Part shown: one piece after another, positions 1 to 8,573 of the stretch
How positions within the stretch are numbered: position 1 is the first letter of the stretch
How the letters are laid out: the number at the start of each line of letters is the position of its first letter
Assembly (NCBI GenBank): GCA_964542915.1
Contig: CAZIVP010000004.1
Coordinates: forward strand, 1-64,000
Direction of reading: 5' to 3'
DNA from: CAZIVP01 sp964542915
GTDB lineage: Bacteria; Calditrichota; Calditrichia; Calditrichales; Calditrichaceae
Length of the DNA: 64,000 bases
Made by a program: the position numbers and the translations under genes
Notes under the pieces: model-generated
Seen by the model: only the letters and a program-made list of their open reading frames with translations
Database searches by the model: none
What the model was told of the DNA's origin: nothing

Positions 1-947
1 GCAGGTGAACCGATGCCGAATACCGCAATGGCGACAGCAATTGCCAGCTCAAAATCGTTACTGCCGGCAGTGAATGCCACCGTGGTCGTTTTGGCATAAG
101 AAGTACCGATACGCCTGACGAAAAAGAAGGTGACAAAGAACATAAACGCGAAGTAGAGGGTGTAGGGAATCGCAACGCGAACCACATCCAGCGGAAGCTC
201 GATGATTTTTTCGCCCTTCAAAGAAAACATCACAAAAATAGTAAACAACAAAGCAATGGGCGTTAGCAGAGAAACACGCGGAATAAAACGCTTGAAATAC
301 CATTCGTCGCCTTTGGTTTTACGGAAAATGGTACTGGATAGCAATCCGCCAAGAAAGGGAATCCCCAGGTAAATCAGAACCGTTACGGCGATTTCCCCGA
401 TGGATACATCGACGATCGCCCCACTGAGCCCGAACAACGGCGGCAGGATAGTGATGAACACGTAAGCATACACCGAATAGAGAAACACCTGAAAGATGGC
501 GTTGAACGCCACCAGCCCGGCGGCTAACTCCGAATCGCCTTTGGCAAGGTCGTTCCACACCAGCACCATGGCAATGCAGCGCGCCAGTCCTACCAGAATA
601 ACGCCCACCATCATTTCCGGTCTATCCGGTAAAAGAAGAATGGCAAGAAAGAACATTACAAACGGCCCCACAATCCAGTTTTGCAATAATGAAATGCCCA
701 GCAGTTTGAGGTTTTTAAATACCGTTGGCAGCTGCTCATAACGCACTTTTGCGAGGGGCGGATACATCATCAGGATTAATCCGATGGCAATGGGAATGTT
801 GGTGGTGCCAACTGACATGGTATCCCAGAAACCGGAGATAGCAGGCGCCAGATATCCCAGGAACACTCCGACGAACATGGTCAGGAAAATCCACAGGGTT
901 AAATATCTATCGAAAAACGACAACCGTTTACTTACTGACTGAGCCAT
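1..947 (-). CDS. acr3: ACR3-family arsenite efflux permease (C-terminus cut by window start)
   Basis: Inner-membrane carrier that exports arsenite, the last visible gene of the arsenic operon. The visible ~315 residues start at MAQSVSKRLSFFDRYLTLW and are dominated by hydrophobic helices. The conserved ACR3 segment 'VGLARCIAMVLVWNDLAKGD' is present and carries the cysteine needed for arsenite transport in this family; 'FTAGSNDFELAIAVAIAVFG' near the window edge is also typical. The start at 947 is chosen because an AAGGAGAAG ribosome site sits just upstream. It lies 39 bp downstream of the permease gene and reads the same way, so it is probably co-transcribed with it. The family is certain; only the last part of the protein is missing. 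Confidence 0.95.
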   Translation of the reverse strand, partial: MAQSVSKRLSFFDRYLTLWIFLTMFVGVFLGYLAPAISGFWDTMSVGTTNIPIAIGLILMMYPPLAKVRYEQLPTVFKNLKLLGISLLQNWIVGPFVMFFLAILLLPDRPEMMVGVILVGLARCIAMVLVWNDLAKGDSELAAGLVAFNAIFQVFLYSVYAYVFITILPPLFGLSGAIVDVSIGEIAVTVLIYLGIPFLGGLLSSTIFRKTKGDEWYFKRFIPRVSLLTPIALLFTIFVMFSLKGEKIIELPLDVVRVAIPYTLYFAFMFFVTFFFVRRIGTSYAKTTTVAFTAGSNDFELAIAVAIAVFGIGSP

Positions 948-986
948 TTATTCTTCTCCTTCATATTTTGTTCAGAGCCTTTATTT

Positions 987-2132
987 TTACATATTTCCGA
1001 AGATTAAACCGGCTGCGATGGAAAAGACGCAGATCAGACCCATATAGGTCAGAGCCTTTTTGTGTCCCATCAGTTTAAAGATAACAATCATGCTGGGAAT
1101 ACTTAATGAATTTCCGGTCAGGAATAAGGTCATCGCCGGTCCGCGATCCATGCCCATATTCATTAAGGTCTGGATGATGGGCACTTCCGTCAGAGTCGCG
1201 AAATACATCAAAGCGCCGGAAACCGATGCCACCGCATTGCCTAAGACATTGTTGCTGCCCACGGCCGCTTTGATCCAGGCGTCCGGTACCACCACATCGA
1301 TGATGCCCGCTGCGAAAATTCCAACGAACAAGTAGGGCAGAATTTTCTTGGTTAAATCCCAGGTTTCCGCCACCCATTCGTAATTATCTTCTTTTTGATA
1401 TTTGAAGAACACCAGGTATAATAAAGTTAGCAGGAAAAACCCGGCAATGCCGTACTTGATACCCACCGGTATTTGCAACCCAAGAACCACCAGGATCCCT
1501 AACTGCAAAAGTAAGAAAGAAGCAATGGTCCAGTTGCTGTACGGTTTGTCTTCTTCCATGCCCATCACAAAATCGTTGGCATTCTTTTCATCGTGTTCAT
1601 AGTAAATGAATCCTAAAAGCAACCCGACGGTGATGGCAATAATTACCGAAGCTATCAGACGTCCGAAGGCAAAATTCCAGCCGATGGCGTTTCCGGTCAG
1701 GAAAATAGCGGTCACGTTAATTGCCGGGCCGGTGAACAGGAAGGCGGCTGCCGGGCCAATACCGGCCCCCCGTTTGTAGATACCGGCAAACAGCGGCAGA
1801 ATGGTGCAGGAACAGACCGCCAGAATACCGCCGGAAACCGACGCTATCGGATAAGCGATGTATTTTTTTGCCGCCGGACCCAGTAGCTGCAGAATACTGT
1901 CTTTTTTGACAAATACCGCAATTGCGCCGGCGATAAAAAACGCCGGCACCAGGCAGGTCAGCACGTGTTCGCGGGCGTATTCATGTAATAGTGTCAGCCC
2001 GGAAGTTAATGATTCAATAACCACATCGGACTGTACCGGCATGAAATAAAATGCAAGAAATGCCAGCACCAGCCAGAAAAATTTTTTAGTTTCTCCGTTA
2101 ATGGCATCTTTTATTTTTAAAACCAGTTGCAT
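987..2132 (-). CDS. ArsP/DUF318-family permease
   Basis: A 381-residue polytopic membrane protein of the DUF318 (ArsP_1) permease family. Evidence is the 'CSCTILPLFAGIYKRGAGIG' segment with its CxC pair in a membrane helix, followed by 'FTGPAINVTAIFLTG', and a second half with a similar 'FLTGNSLSIPSMIVI' element, consistent with an internal repeat. Some members (ArsP) export trivalent organoarsenicals; others are unassigned metal permeases. The place in the arsenic operon, directly after two CxxC thioredoxin-like proteins, supports export of arsenic or its methylated forms, but the substrate is inferred from context. Confidence 0.85.
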   Translation of the reverse strand: MQLVLKIKDAINGETKKFFWLVLAFLAFYFMPVQSDVVIESLTSGLTLLHEYAREHVLTCLVPAFFIAGAIAVFVKKDSILQLLGPAAKKYIAYPIASVSGGILAVCSCTILPLFAGIYKRGAGIGPAAAFLFTGPAINVTAIFLTGNAIGWNFAFGRLIASVIIAITVGLLLGFIYYEHDEKNANDFVMGMEEDKPYSNWTIASFLLLQLGILVVLGLQIPVGIKYGIAGFFLLTLLYLVFFKYQKEDNYEWVAETWDLTKKILPYLFVGIFAAGIIDVVVPDAWIKAAVGSNNVLGNAVASVSGALMYFATLTEVPIIQTLMNMGMDRGPAMTLFLTGNSLSIPSMIVIFKLMGHKKALTYMGLICVFSIAAGLIFGNM

Positions 2133-2150
2133 TATACCTTCACCTCAACA

Positions 2151-2402
2151 TCATTTTCTAAATTCCACCTTTTGTTCAATAATATCTTTGACATCATTTA
2201 CAGAAAGCACTTTGCCCTGTGAAAAAACACTTTCATTAATCACCAGTGCAGGTATACGGGCGATGCCATAGCGAATAAATTCTTCGATATCCTCTACTTT
2301 TTCCACCGTGGCGCTGTCATCAATTTCCCGGATCGCTGTTCGCACATTGTGTTCCAGCCGCCGGCAATTCCCGCATCTGCTGCCTAAGATTTTGATGTTC
2401 AT
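2151..2402 (-). CDS. Small thioredoxin-like CxxC protein (CGNC)
   Basis: An 83-residue cytosolic thioredoxin-fold protein of the 'redox-active disulfide protein 2' type. The N-terminal strand MNIKILGSRCGNC carries a CGNC active site at about residues 10-13, and 'IARIPALVINE' supplies the cis-proline loop of the fold. Such proteins commonly lie beside DUF318 permeases in arsenic operons and are thought to pass electrons or bind metal; the exact partner is unknown. It sits 18 bp upstream of the permease start and 2 bp after the second thioredoxin-like gene, so translation is probably coupled. Confidence 0.85.
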   Translation of the reverse strand: MNIKILGSRCGNCRRLEHNVRTAIREIDDSATVEKVEDIEEFIRYGIARIPALVINESVFSQGKVLSVNDVKDIIEQKVEFRK

Positions 2403-2404
2403 GG

Positions 2405-2659
2405 CTATTTTTTTTCATTATGATTGAGGATCCAGTTCTTCAAGGTCGCTGCTGTGGGGATCTTACCCTGCAGCACAACCTTTCCATCGAATCCCAATCC
2501 CGGCGTGCGCATCACCCCGGCAGCCATCATATCATTTAAATCTTCCACTTTTTCTATATTAATTTCCGCACCAATCTCATTCACTGCTTCGGTAGCCAGT
2601 TTGTACAGTTTCTGGCAATTGGCGCATCCCGGTCCGTACACTTGAATTGATTTAATCAT
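2405..2659 (-). CDS. Small thioredoxin-like CxxC protein (CANC)
   Basis: An 84-residue second member of the same small thioredoxin-like family, starting MIKSIQVYGPGCANCQKLY with a CANC active site at about residues 12-15 and 'MRTPGLGFDGKVVLQGK' in the cis-proline region. The start at 2659 is chosen because a perfect AGGAGGAAC ribosome site lies just upstream; the longer reading frame to 2812 would run through arsC. It overlaps the end of arsC by 8 bp. Likely roles are reducing the ArsC disulfide or assisting the permease; both are inferences from context. Confidence 0.85.
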   Translation of the reverse strand: MIKSIQVYGPGCANCQKLYKLATEAVNEIGAEINIEKVEDLNDMMAAGVMRTPGLGFDGKVVLQGKIPTAATLKNWILNHNEKK

Positions 2660-3089
2660 TTGTTCCTCCTTTATTAATTTTGTCCTGGTAAAATTTATGA
2701 AATTCTGTTTTAATTTCGTTCCGTACCCGCCGGAAGATTTCCAGCACCTCTTCTTTGCTGCCGGTTGCTTCAGCGGGATCTTCAAATCCGATATGAAGCT
2801 GTTCTGCCACATCGCCTAAAAAAACCGGACAGGTTTCTTTAGCGTTGTCGCAAACCGTTATGACATAATCAAAGGATCGATCTAAAAACGGATTGACATC
2901 TTTGGGATAGCCATCGGAGATGTCAATCCCGACTTCATGCATTACCTGCACCGCTTTGGGATGTACCTGGCTGGAGGGATTGGTACCGGCGGAATGCACT
3001 TGCAAATTATTGTCAAACGACTTCAGGAATCCTTCGGCCATCTGGCTGCGGCAGGAATTTCCGGTACATAGTATTAGAATTCGTTTCAC
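2652..3089 (-). CDS. arsC: Arsenate reductase, low-molecular-weight phosphatase type
   Basis: Reduces arsenate to arsenite in the cytosol for export by ACR3. The 145-residue sequence begins MKRILILCTGNSCRS: the phosphatase loop C8-x5-R14 with the catalytic Cys8. The two resolving cysteines of thioredoxin-coupled ArsC are visible at C80 and C87 ('VITVCDNAKETCPVF'), and 'GFEDPAEA' matches the conserved Asp-Pro general-acid region. This is the thioredoxin-dependent class, which fits the two thioredoxin-like genes directly downstream. It is the second gene of the operon, 65 bp after arsR. Confidence 0.96.
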   Translation of the reverse strand: MKRILILCTGNSCRSQMAEGFLKSFDNNLQVHSAGTNPSSQVHPKAVQVMHEVGIDISDGYPKDVNPFLDRSFDYVITVCDNAKETCPVFLGDVAEQLHIGFEDPAEATGSKEEVLEIFRRVRNEIKTEFHKFYQDKINKGGTND

Positions 3090-3154
3090 TCGCTTCTCCT
3101 TCTGAATTCAACAATCATGTTTCGCCAATTGACGAATTATTTGTAACAAAAAAA

Positions 3155-3505
3155 TTAAATTTTGCAAATCTCATATCGATTTATCCGGTTGGCTTTTTGT
3201 GCATCTTCCCGGATGATTTGATCGTCTGGTAACCAGTCTGACAGATACGGCAATAATTGCTGTACATACCCGTTGGAGTTTTCCGGATTAAGTTCATAGT
3301 TTACCCATTTTCCATCTTTGGTATCGAGGATGAACCCGGCATCCCTCAGAATTGACAAATGTTTGGAAACCGTAGAGGTTGCCAAATCCAATACAGCCGT
3401 AATTTCACATACACAAAGGGGGCGGGGGTGGGTTCCCAGCATTTTGAGTATGCGGATACGGTTACTGTCTGCAAGTGCTTTGAATGTTTTTACCAGTTGT
3501 CTCAT
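3155..3505 (-). CDS. arsR: ArsR-family metalloregulatory repressor
   Basis: A 116-residue winged-helix repressor and first gene of the arsenic operon. The metal-binding ELCVCDL-type motif appears as 'RPLCVCEITAVL' at about residues 29-40, giving the two vicinal cysteines of the arsenite sensor in helix alpha-3, followed by the recognition helix 'LATSTVSKHLSILRDAG'. When arsenite binds, such proteins leave the DNA and the operon is expressed. It starts the minus-strand run arsR-arsC-trx-trx-permease-ACR3, so autoregulation is likely; a possible operator lies just upstream. Confidence 0.95.
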   Translation of the reverse strand: MRQLVKTFKALADSNRIRILKMLGTHPRPLCVCEITAVLDLATSTVSKHLSILRDAGFILDTKDGKWVNYELNPENSNGYVQQLLPYLSDWLPDDQIIREDAQKANRINRYEICKI

Positions 3506-3514
3506 TTTATTCCA

Positions 3515-3529
3515 TCATTTCGTTATTTG
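3515..3529. promoter_or_regulatory. Possible ArsR operator
   Basis: The sequence TCATTTCGTTATTTG fits the TCAT-N7-TTTG pattern reported for plasmid-type ArsR binding. It sits 10 bp upstream of the arsR start codon, where a self-repressing ArsR would be expected to bind. A short degenerate match like this can arise by chance, so confidence is low. Confidence 0.35.
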
Positions 3530-4789
3530 TGGAAATATAATATCAAAGGCGCAAAATTCAAAATTTTTTCTGTTTATTCGAAACTTAACACGTCTTTTTC
3601 GATGTTATCCTGCATTTCCCAGGAGGCTGCATCATTGCTTCGTCAATGAGATTTATTCGTGCTGAATTTTATTCAAATTTTTAAAGAATTTCACCATTTG
3701 GTTTACCTGTCGAATGTATCTCGAACTATATTTATGGTCTCATTATTATAATCATAGGCGAGAAGAAGATGAGCTGCAAACGGGGTCGGGGTGCAGGCGA
3801 CGAGATGTCGTGGGCTATTGCCGTTGGTAAACGCTCTACGGGTGGGGGGCCTGTACAAAGCGCTACTTTAAAGATATCGGTGACGACAATATAAAGCGGG
3901 TCATGCTGCAATATACTGAAAAGCCGACGCTTCATCCCGGGAACATATCCGCTGCCGCTACCGAAGCGCTGCGCAAAGCGGAATTGACGACCGGGCCATT
4001 CACAATATTTGCCTCATCGCCGCTTAATTCAATTTTTGCAACTGTATCGCCGACGGGCCGGGTGCAGAGCCGGAAGAGCGTTTTTTGAATAATGCAACGT
4101 ATGCACGGTTGTTTTTTGCGGGTTGGGGTTTTTTAGGGCTTGTTTCATGACGCTTTGCACGCTTATTCCGAATAGCGGCTTCAATAAGATCCTCTGCCTG
4201 TTGACAGGTGATTAACGATAATTAAAATTCCTGTTTTTTACCGGGGATGGTTCAATTTCCGGATGATAAAATTGGGGACCTGGATGGTTACAAACAAAAA
4301 AGTGAGGGTATTAATGACAGCAAGACAATCAGGTAAGGCACAATCGGTTGCTGCCGTAATGCCGGCACTGATAGTTATGGAGAGGCCGTTCAACCGTGAA
4401 ATAAACCGATCCCTGTTTATATGCCTGTTTGATATATTCATAATTTGTATTTATGCCGAAGGCGTGGTAAATCAAACGTATGGACATGGCGGCTACCTTT
4501 AATTTATTCGGCTAAAAAATTATTAAGCTATCATGTCCTTATTTTTTTTCTACCCATGTAATCAAGTTCCGGAAGAACCATAAATGTTGGTATTTTGTAT
4601 ACCCGTATAAAGCGCCCGTATATACGATCAATGTTGGGCTTAATGGAATCAATTACAACATGCTATAAAAACGTATATTTGATTTCATGACCTTTTTAAA
4701 GTGTACCTATTAATGTTCCGCTTTAACTGACCGATAAAAAATTATGCGGCAAAAATTTAAATAGCGCCTTTTAATCTGAGTGAGCGGAA
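3530..4789. other. 1.26-kb stretch without a recognisable gene
   Basis: I see no recognisable protein or RNA gene here. Bases 3770-4100 are more GC-rich than the AT-rich flanks and hold short opposed reading frames (for instance 3732-3935 minus and 3903-4088 plus) with no family I know. This could be a gene relic. The last 300 bases before 4790 are AT-rich and should contain the promoter of the histidine-kinase gene. Confidence 0.5.
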
Positions 4790-5821
4790 ATGCAAGAAAA
4801 GACCATCGACGAGCTTGAAAAGTTCCTTCTCGAAAATATCACCTTAACCGACGACCAATACGAGTCTGTCATCGACAAAATTTCGAATCTAATCGCCAAT
4901 GAATCTCAATCCAAGCGGCTTTTACTCGATATTTTGGAAGAATACCTGGAACAGTTGCACCACTTGCCAAACATTAATGTCGACAATATTCAAAGCGTAT
5001 TATCGGACGGTACAACCCAGCAACAATTTAAATCTCTTTTACTTTTTGGAACGCAGGCCGCTTTGATACGCGACAATGCAAGGCTGATCAATAGTCAGCG
5101 CGCTGCGATGGATAATTATGCGGAACTGTTACAAGTCGTTTTACACGAGTTCAAAAACACGGCCGCCACCGTTCAAGCTTATTTAAAAGAAATTGAACGC
5201 AGTATGCGCAACGACCGTAATGAAGAAGCGTTCGATCATCTGAATTCTCTGGATAATACCAGTAAAAATTTACTCGCCTTAATCGAATCGTTTCATAGTC
5301 TGGCTCTGATCGATCAGGGTAAACTCACCATAAACTGGGAGATTATTGACCTTAAGGCCGATGTAATCGAAACCATTGAAGATGAATTAAAGCCGGCCTT
5401 GCGTGAGAACACCATCGAATTAAAAACCGAAATGGAACGAGAAGACCGCATTTTCGTGGGTGACCAACAGTTGCTTCACATCGTTTTTCGTAACCTGCTT
5501 AATAATGCAATCCAGTATGGCTACCCCGGAAATCCGATTAAGATCAAGATTCATAACGATGCAGAGAACTGGCGGATCTCTGTAAAGAATTTTGGAGCGG
5601 TGCCCGAACGGGCATTTTTAGTAAAAATGTTTGAAAAATTCAGCCGTTTTCACGAGGTTAATGAACGAAGCAATATGGGATTGGGTTTATATATTGCCAA
5701 AAAGATCGTTGAAATTCACGGAGGCGCGATCGAAGTTGATTCCAAATCAAATGAATGGATTCAATTCCTGATAACTCTGCCGGATAATCGGCAAAAAGTT
5801 TTAGATAACGGGAGTACGTGA
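4790..5821 (+). CDS. Soluble sensor histidine kinase
   Basis: A 343-residue kinase without a membrane segment, so probably a cytosolic sensor. An all-helical N-terminal ~105 residues precedes the dimerisation helix with the phospho-acceptor His119 in 'VVLHEFKNTAATVQAYL'. The N box is 'FRNLLNNAIQYG' (about 233-244) and the G2 box 'MGLGLYIAKKIVEIHGG' (about 296-312); together these give a complete HisKA-HATPase core. It ends 3 bp before a gene for a second GHKL-type ATPase. No response regulator is adjacent, so the output is unknown. Confidence 0.9.
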   Translation: MQEKTIDELEKFLLENITLTDDQYESVIDKISNLIANESQSKRLLLDILEEYLEQLHHLPNINVDNIQSVLSDGTTQQQFKSLLLFGTQAALIRDNARLINSQRAAMDNYAELLQVVLHEFKNTAATVQAYLKEIERSMRNDRNEEAFDHLNSLDNTSKNLLALIESFHSLALIDQGKLTINWEIIDLKADVIETIEDELKPALRENTIELKTEMEREDRIFVGDQQLLHIVFRNLLNNAIQYGYPGNPIKIKIHNDAENWRISVKNFGAVPERAFLVKMFEKFSRFHEVNERSNMGLGLYIAKKIVEIHGGAIEVDSKSNEWIQFLITLPDNRQKVLDNGST

Positions 5822-5824
5822 GAG

Positions 5825-6388
5825 ATGACTAACGAAATTGTTCGTTTTCATGTTCCATGTAACCTGGCTTACACATCGCTGGTTGAAAATTTTGCAAACC
5901 TCATCGGGGAATTCATTCGCAAAAATCATCAAACCGATCTGAAAACCGATTTACGCGCCGTACTCAATGAGGTGTTTATTAATGTTGTTAAACATTCCGA
6001 TACGGCTGCACAAAAAGAAGTGGTCCGGTTCCAGTTCGAATTGAACTTACCGCATTTTTTAATCTCTGTATACGATTATGGTCCGGGTTTTGAAGCGGGC
6101 GGTTTTTATCCGCCATATCCGCGTGAAGTGCTCGGCGAGCGCTTTATTCTGAGAAATGTAGTGGACGGAGTTGTTGAATATACCGTGGTGGATCCCTTTG
6201 AAATTGTATTTCGATTTGTGAAGATGCATGAACAGGAAAACGGGACCGGTCGTGAAAAAAACGGTTCGTCCGGATTGCGCGACCATGGTTTGGGCTTGTC
6301 GATTATTGCCAAATTGATGGATTCGGTAACGTATGCTTACGTGGGGCAGGGAAAATACGATTGGAAGCTGATTAAACGTTTGGGCTAA
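5825..6388 (+). CDS. RsbW/SpoIIAB-type ATP-binding protein (HATPase_c_2)
   Basis: A 187-residue GHKL ATPase of the anti-sigma-factor/serine-kinase type. The N box is 'LNEVFINVVKHSDT' (about residues 47-60), the G1 box 'YDYGPGFEAGG' and the G2-like end 'DHGLGLSIIAKLMDSVTY'. A ~45-residue insertion around 'VVDGVVEYTVVDPFEIVFRF' separates the G1 and G2 boxes, which is longer than in RsbW itself. It follows the histidine kinase by 3 bp. No sigma factor, STAS antagonist or PP2C phosphatase is nearby, so the target is not visible. Confidence 0.8.
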   Translation: MTNEIVRFHVPCNLAYTSLVENFANLIGEFIRKNHQTDLKTDLRAVLNEVFINVVKHSDTAAQKEVVRFQFELNLPHFLISVYDYGPGFEAGGFYPPYPREVLGERFILRNVVDGVVEYTVVDPFEIVFRFVKMHEQENGTGREKNGSSGLRDHGLGLSIIAKLMDSVTYAYVGQGKYDWKLIKRLG

Positions 6389-6511
6389 ACAAAACCGTTA
6401 TGCGACCATGTGTATACGTTAGAAATGCTACACAATTCCTTGCCATTGAAATGTGTCCCCATTATATTTTAAAGTTTCCGTTACATTCACTATTAAGAGA
6501 GGGATAGGTGT

Positions 6512-7675
6512 ATGAATACGTCAACGGTGGTCAAAGCATTAACCAGTTTAAGCGAAGACGAACAGTTCTTTTTTGAAACGGTCAAAGAATTTGCGGAAGA
6601 GAAGATTAAGCCGCTGGAAAAGAAAATGGATGAAGAAGCTGTTTTCGAAAAAAAAATAATCGATCAGTTTTTTGAAATGGGCTTGATGGGTATCGGCGTG
6701 CCGGAAAAATACGGCGGCTCCGAAACCTCTTTCTTTATGTCCGTCTTAGCCGTGGAAGCGTTGAGTTTGGTGGACCCTTCCGCCGGGGTTATCGTGGATG
6801 TACAGAACACTCTGGTTAACAATGCCTTTATGAATTGGGGCAGCGATCAATTAAAAGAAAAATATCTGCCGCAGCTTTGCAACGAAAAAGTCGGCGCGTA
6901 CGCCCTATCGGAGGCCGGCTCCGGCAGCGATGCTTTTGCCTTGAAAACCCGGGCAAAAGACAAAGGCGATCACTGGGAACTGAACGGACAAAAACTTTGG
7001 ATTACCAATAGCAAAGAAGCCGAAATTTTCATTGTATTTGCCAATGTTGATCCTGAACTGGGTTATAAAGGCATAACGGCTTTTATCGTAGAAAAGGATT
7101 TTGACGGTTTCTCCGTTGGCAAAAAAGAGGATAAACTGGGTATCCGTGCCTCTTCTACGTGCGAGTTAATTCTCGAAGATTGTAAGGTCCCGAAAGAGAA
7201 TGTACTGGGCGAGGTAGGTAAAGGGTACCGCGTCGCCATCGAAACGCTTGATGAAGGCCGGATCGGTATCGGCGCCCAGATGGTCGGGCTGGCACAGGGC
7301 GCCCTGGACGAAGGCGTTAAATATGCCAGCGAACGGGAACAGTTTGGAAAAGCGATTTCTGCTTTTCAGGGCGTGCAATTTCAACTGGCGCGCCATACAA
7401 CCGAACTGGAAGCCGCGCGATTACTGGTCTATAACGCTGCACGACTGAAAGACGAAGGCAAAAAATTCGTCAAAGAAGCCGCCATGGCCAAACTCTTCGC
7501 TTCTGAAATCGCGCAGACCATCGCCTCCCTCATGATCGATATCCACGGCGGTTACGGATTTACCCGCGAATACCGGGTGGAAAAGTATTTCCGCGATTCC
7601 AAGATCGGTTCGATCTATGAAGGTACGTCGAATATGCAATTGCAGACCATTGCGAAAGAGCTGTTGAAACAATAA
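6512..7675 (+). CDS. Acyl-CoA dehydrogenase (short-chain/butyryl type)
   Basis: FAD-dependent alpha,beta-desaturation of acyl-CoA in beta-oxidation or butyrate metabolism. The 387-residue length is standard. 'AYALSEAGSGSDAFALKTRA' is the FAD-binding signature, 'LWITNSKEAEIF' the middle beta domain, and 'GGYGFTREYRVEKYFRD' with 'IYEGTSNMQ' the C-terminal signature carrying the catalytic glutamate (E370). The resemblance is closest to short-chain (Bcd-like) members. It stands alone, with a GAGAGGGATAGG ribosome site, and no electron-transfer flavoprotein gene is adjacent. Confidence 0.95.
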   Translation: MNTSTVVKALTSLSEDEQFFFETVKEFAEEKIKPLEKKMDEEAVFEKKIIDQFFEMGLMGIGVPEKYGGSETSFFMSVLAVEALSLVDPSAGVIVDVQNTLVNNAFMNWGSDQLKEKYLPQLCNEKVGAYALSEAGSGSDAFALKTRAKDKGDHWELNGQKLWITNSKEAEIFIVFANVDPELGYKGITAFIVEKDFDGFSVGKKEDKLGIRASSTCELILEDCKVPKENVLGEVGKGYRVAIETLDEGRIGIGAQMVGLAQGALDEGVKYASEREQFGKAISAFQGVQFQLARHTTELEAARLLVYNAARLKDEGKKFVKEAAMAKLFASEIAQTIASLMIDIHGGYGFTREYRVEKYFRDSKIGSIYEGTSNMQLQTIAKELLKQ

Positions 7676-7724
7676 TTGAATCGTTCGTGCGTGCGGGCGG
7701 GATTGATGCACGTAATCCAAAATA

Positions 7725-7750
7725 TCAACCATTCAATGATTCAACCGTTC
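7725..7750 (-). repeat. 26-bp intergenic repeat, copy 1
   Basis: Read on the minus strand, these 26 bases match positions 43517-43542 (plus) at 24 of 26 places. Both begin GAACGGTTGAAT and continue with an ATTGAATGG unit. Both lie between genes. Only two clear copies are visible here. Confidence 0.6.
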
Positions 7751-7817
7751 TTTGCCCGGTTATATTTGTGGTCTCAAATTTATGTAAGAAGGGAGATCCG
7801 CAGGGGGCGTTCATCCG

Positions 7818-8417
7818 TTAAATAATCGTATCCCTGAACTTTTGAAATTGCAATGCGATATGTTCGGCGGGGAGCTCGAAGCGACGGTTCTCGGGATTGA
7901 GCTTGATAGGGTAGAAATATTCCTGAAAATCGCCTAATTCGTCGTACCAGTTCAACACAATACAGAAATCGGGCCAGCCGCAATTAACCGTTTTATTATT
8001 CTTCTTGCGACGGTGATTCACTTTAATTTCATACTGTTTCAGATCCGGATTATGTCTTTGAATGTGCGGATCGAGCGTAATAAGGGCCCAGTTATTCAAT
8101 TGAATCTGGCAATAGTCGCATAACGCTTTATGAATGGCCTTGCAGTGTTTTTTCAGGATGGGTTGCAGTTGTTTGGTTGCCGGCGATTCGGTCGTAAATT
8201 CGATATGTTTTTGGTCGAAAATTTTGTGGGTTCCCCACCGGATTTGAAAAAGCCAATCGCCTTCGTTGCGTGCATCGGGATTTTCATAGTGATAAAGATG
8301 AAAGCTGACCTGGCCCATACGTTCTTTTTCCTGCGGCAAAAGAAGCTGGCAATACGCTTCCAACGCCTCGTTTAAGGCTTTCGTCTCTTCTGCGTTTAAT
8401 ACCTTGACTTCTTTCAT
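7818..8417 (-). CDS. Conserved-looking hypothetical protein
   Basis: A 199-residue protein I do not recognise. It is soluble, with no signal peptide or membrane helix, and is rich in aromatic and charged residues. Notable segments are 'EGDWLFQIRWGTHKIFD', a basic patch 'KVNHRRKKNNKTV' and 'GWPDFCIVLNWYDELG'. The codon use looks like real coding sequence, and the frame is open over 600 bp opposite a much poorer plus-strand frame. It stands alone between two plus-strand genes and has its own minus-strand start with no strong ribosome site. No function is proposed. Confidence 0.7.
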   Translation of the reverse strand: MKEVKVLNAEETKALNEALEAYCQLLLPQEKERMGQVSFHLYHYENPDARNEGDWLFQIRWGTHKIFDQKHIEFTTESPATKQLQPILKKHCKAIHKALCDYCQIQLNNWALITLDPHIQRHNPDLKQYEIKVNHRRKKNNKTVNCGWPDFCIVLNWYDELGDFQEYFYPIKLNPENRRFELPAEHIALQFQKFRDTII

Positions 8418-8573
8418 AAGATTGATCCATTCATGCCATGCCTGCTTTTACGGCAATTTAATACACAGTGTATTCCAAATGCTAATAAAAATGCAACCGC
8501 ACTATTCCTTACCGTACTTGCTTATTACGGGCGCCGGTCCTATCTTTAGCGCAAAATTAAAGTAGGCATGATT

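Noticed and set aside
2660..2812. Longer start for the second thioredoxin-like protein
   Set aside because: The extra part runs inside arsC in another frame; the ATG at 2659 has a perfect ribosome site.
4240..4330. GGTTCAATTTCC stretch looking like a tRNA T-arm
   Set aside because: The T-stem does not pair and no anticodon or acceptor stem can be drawn.
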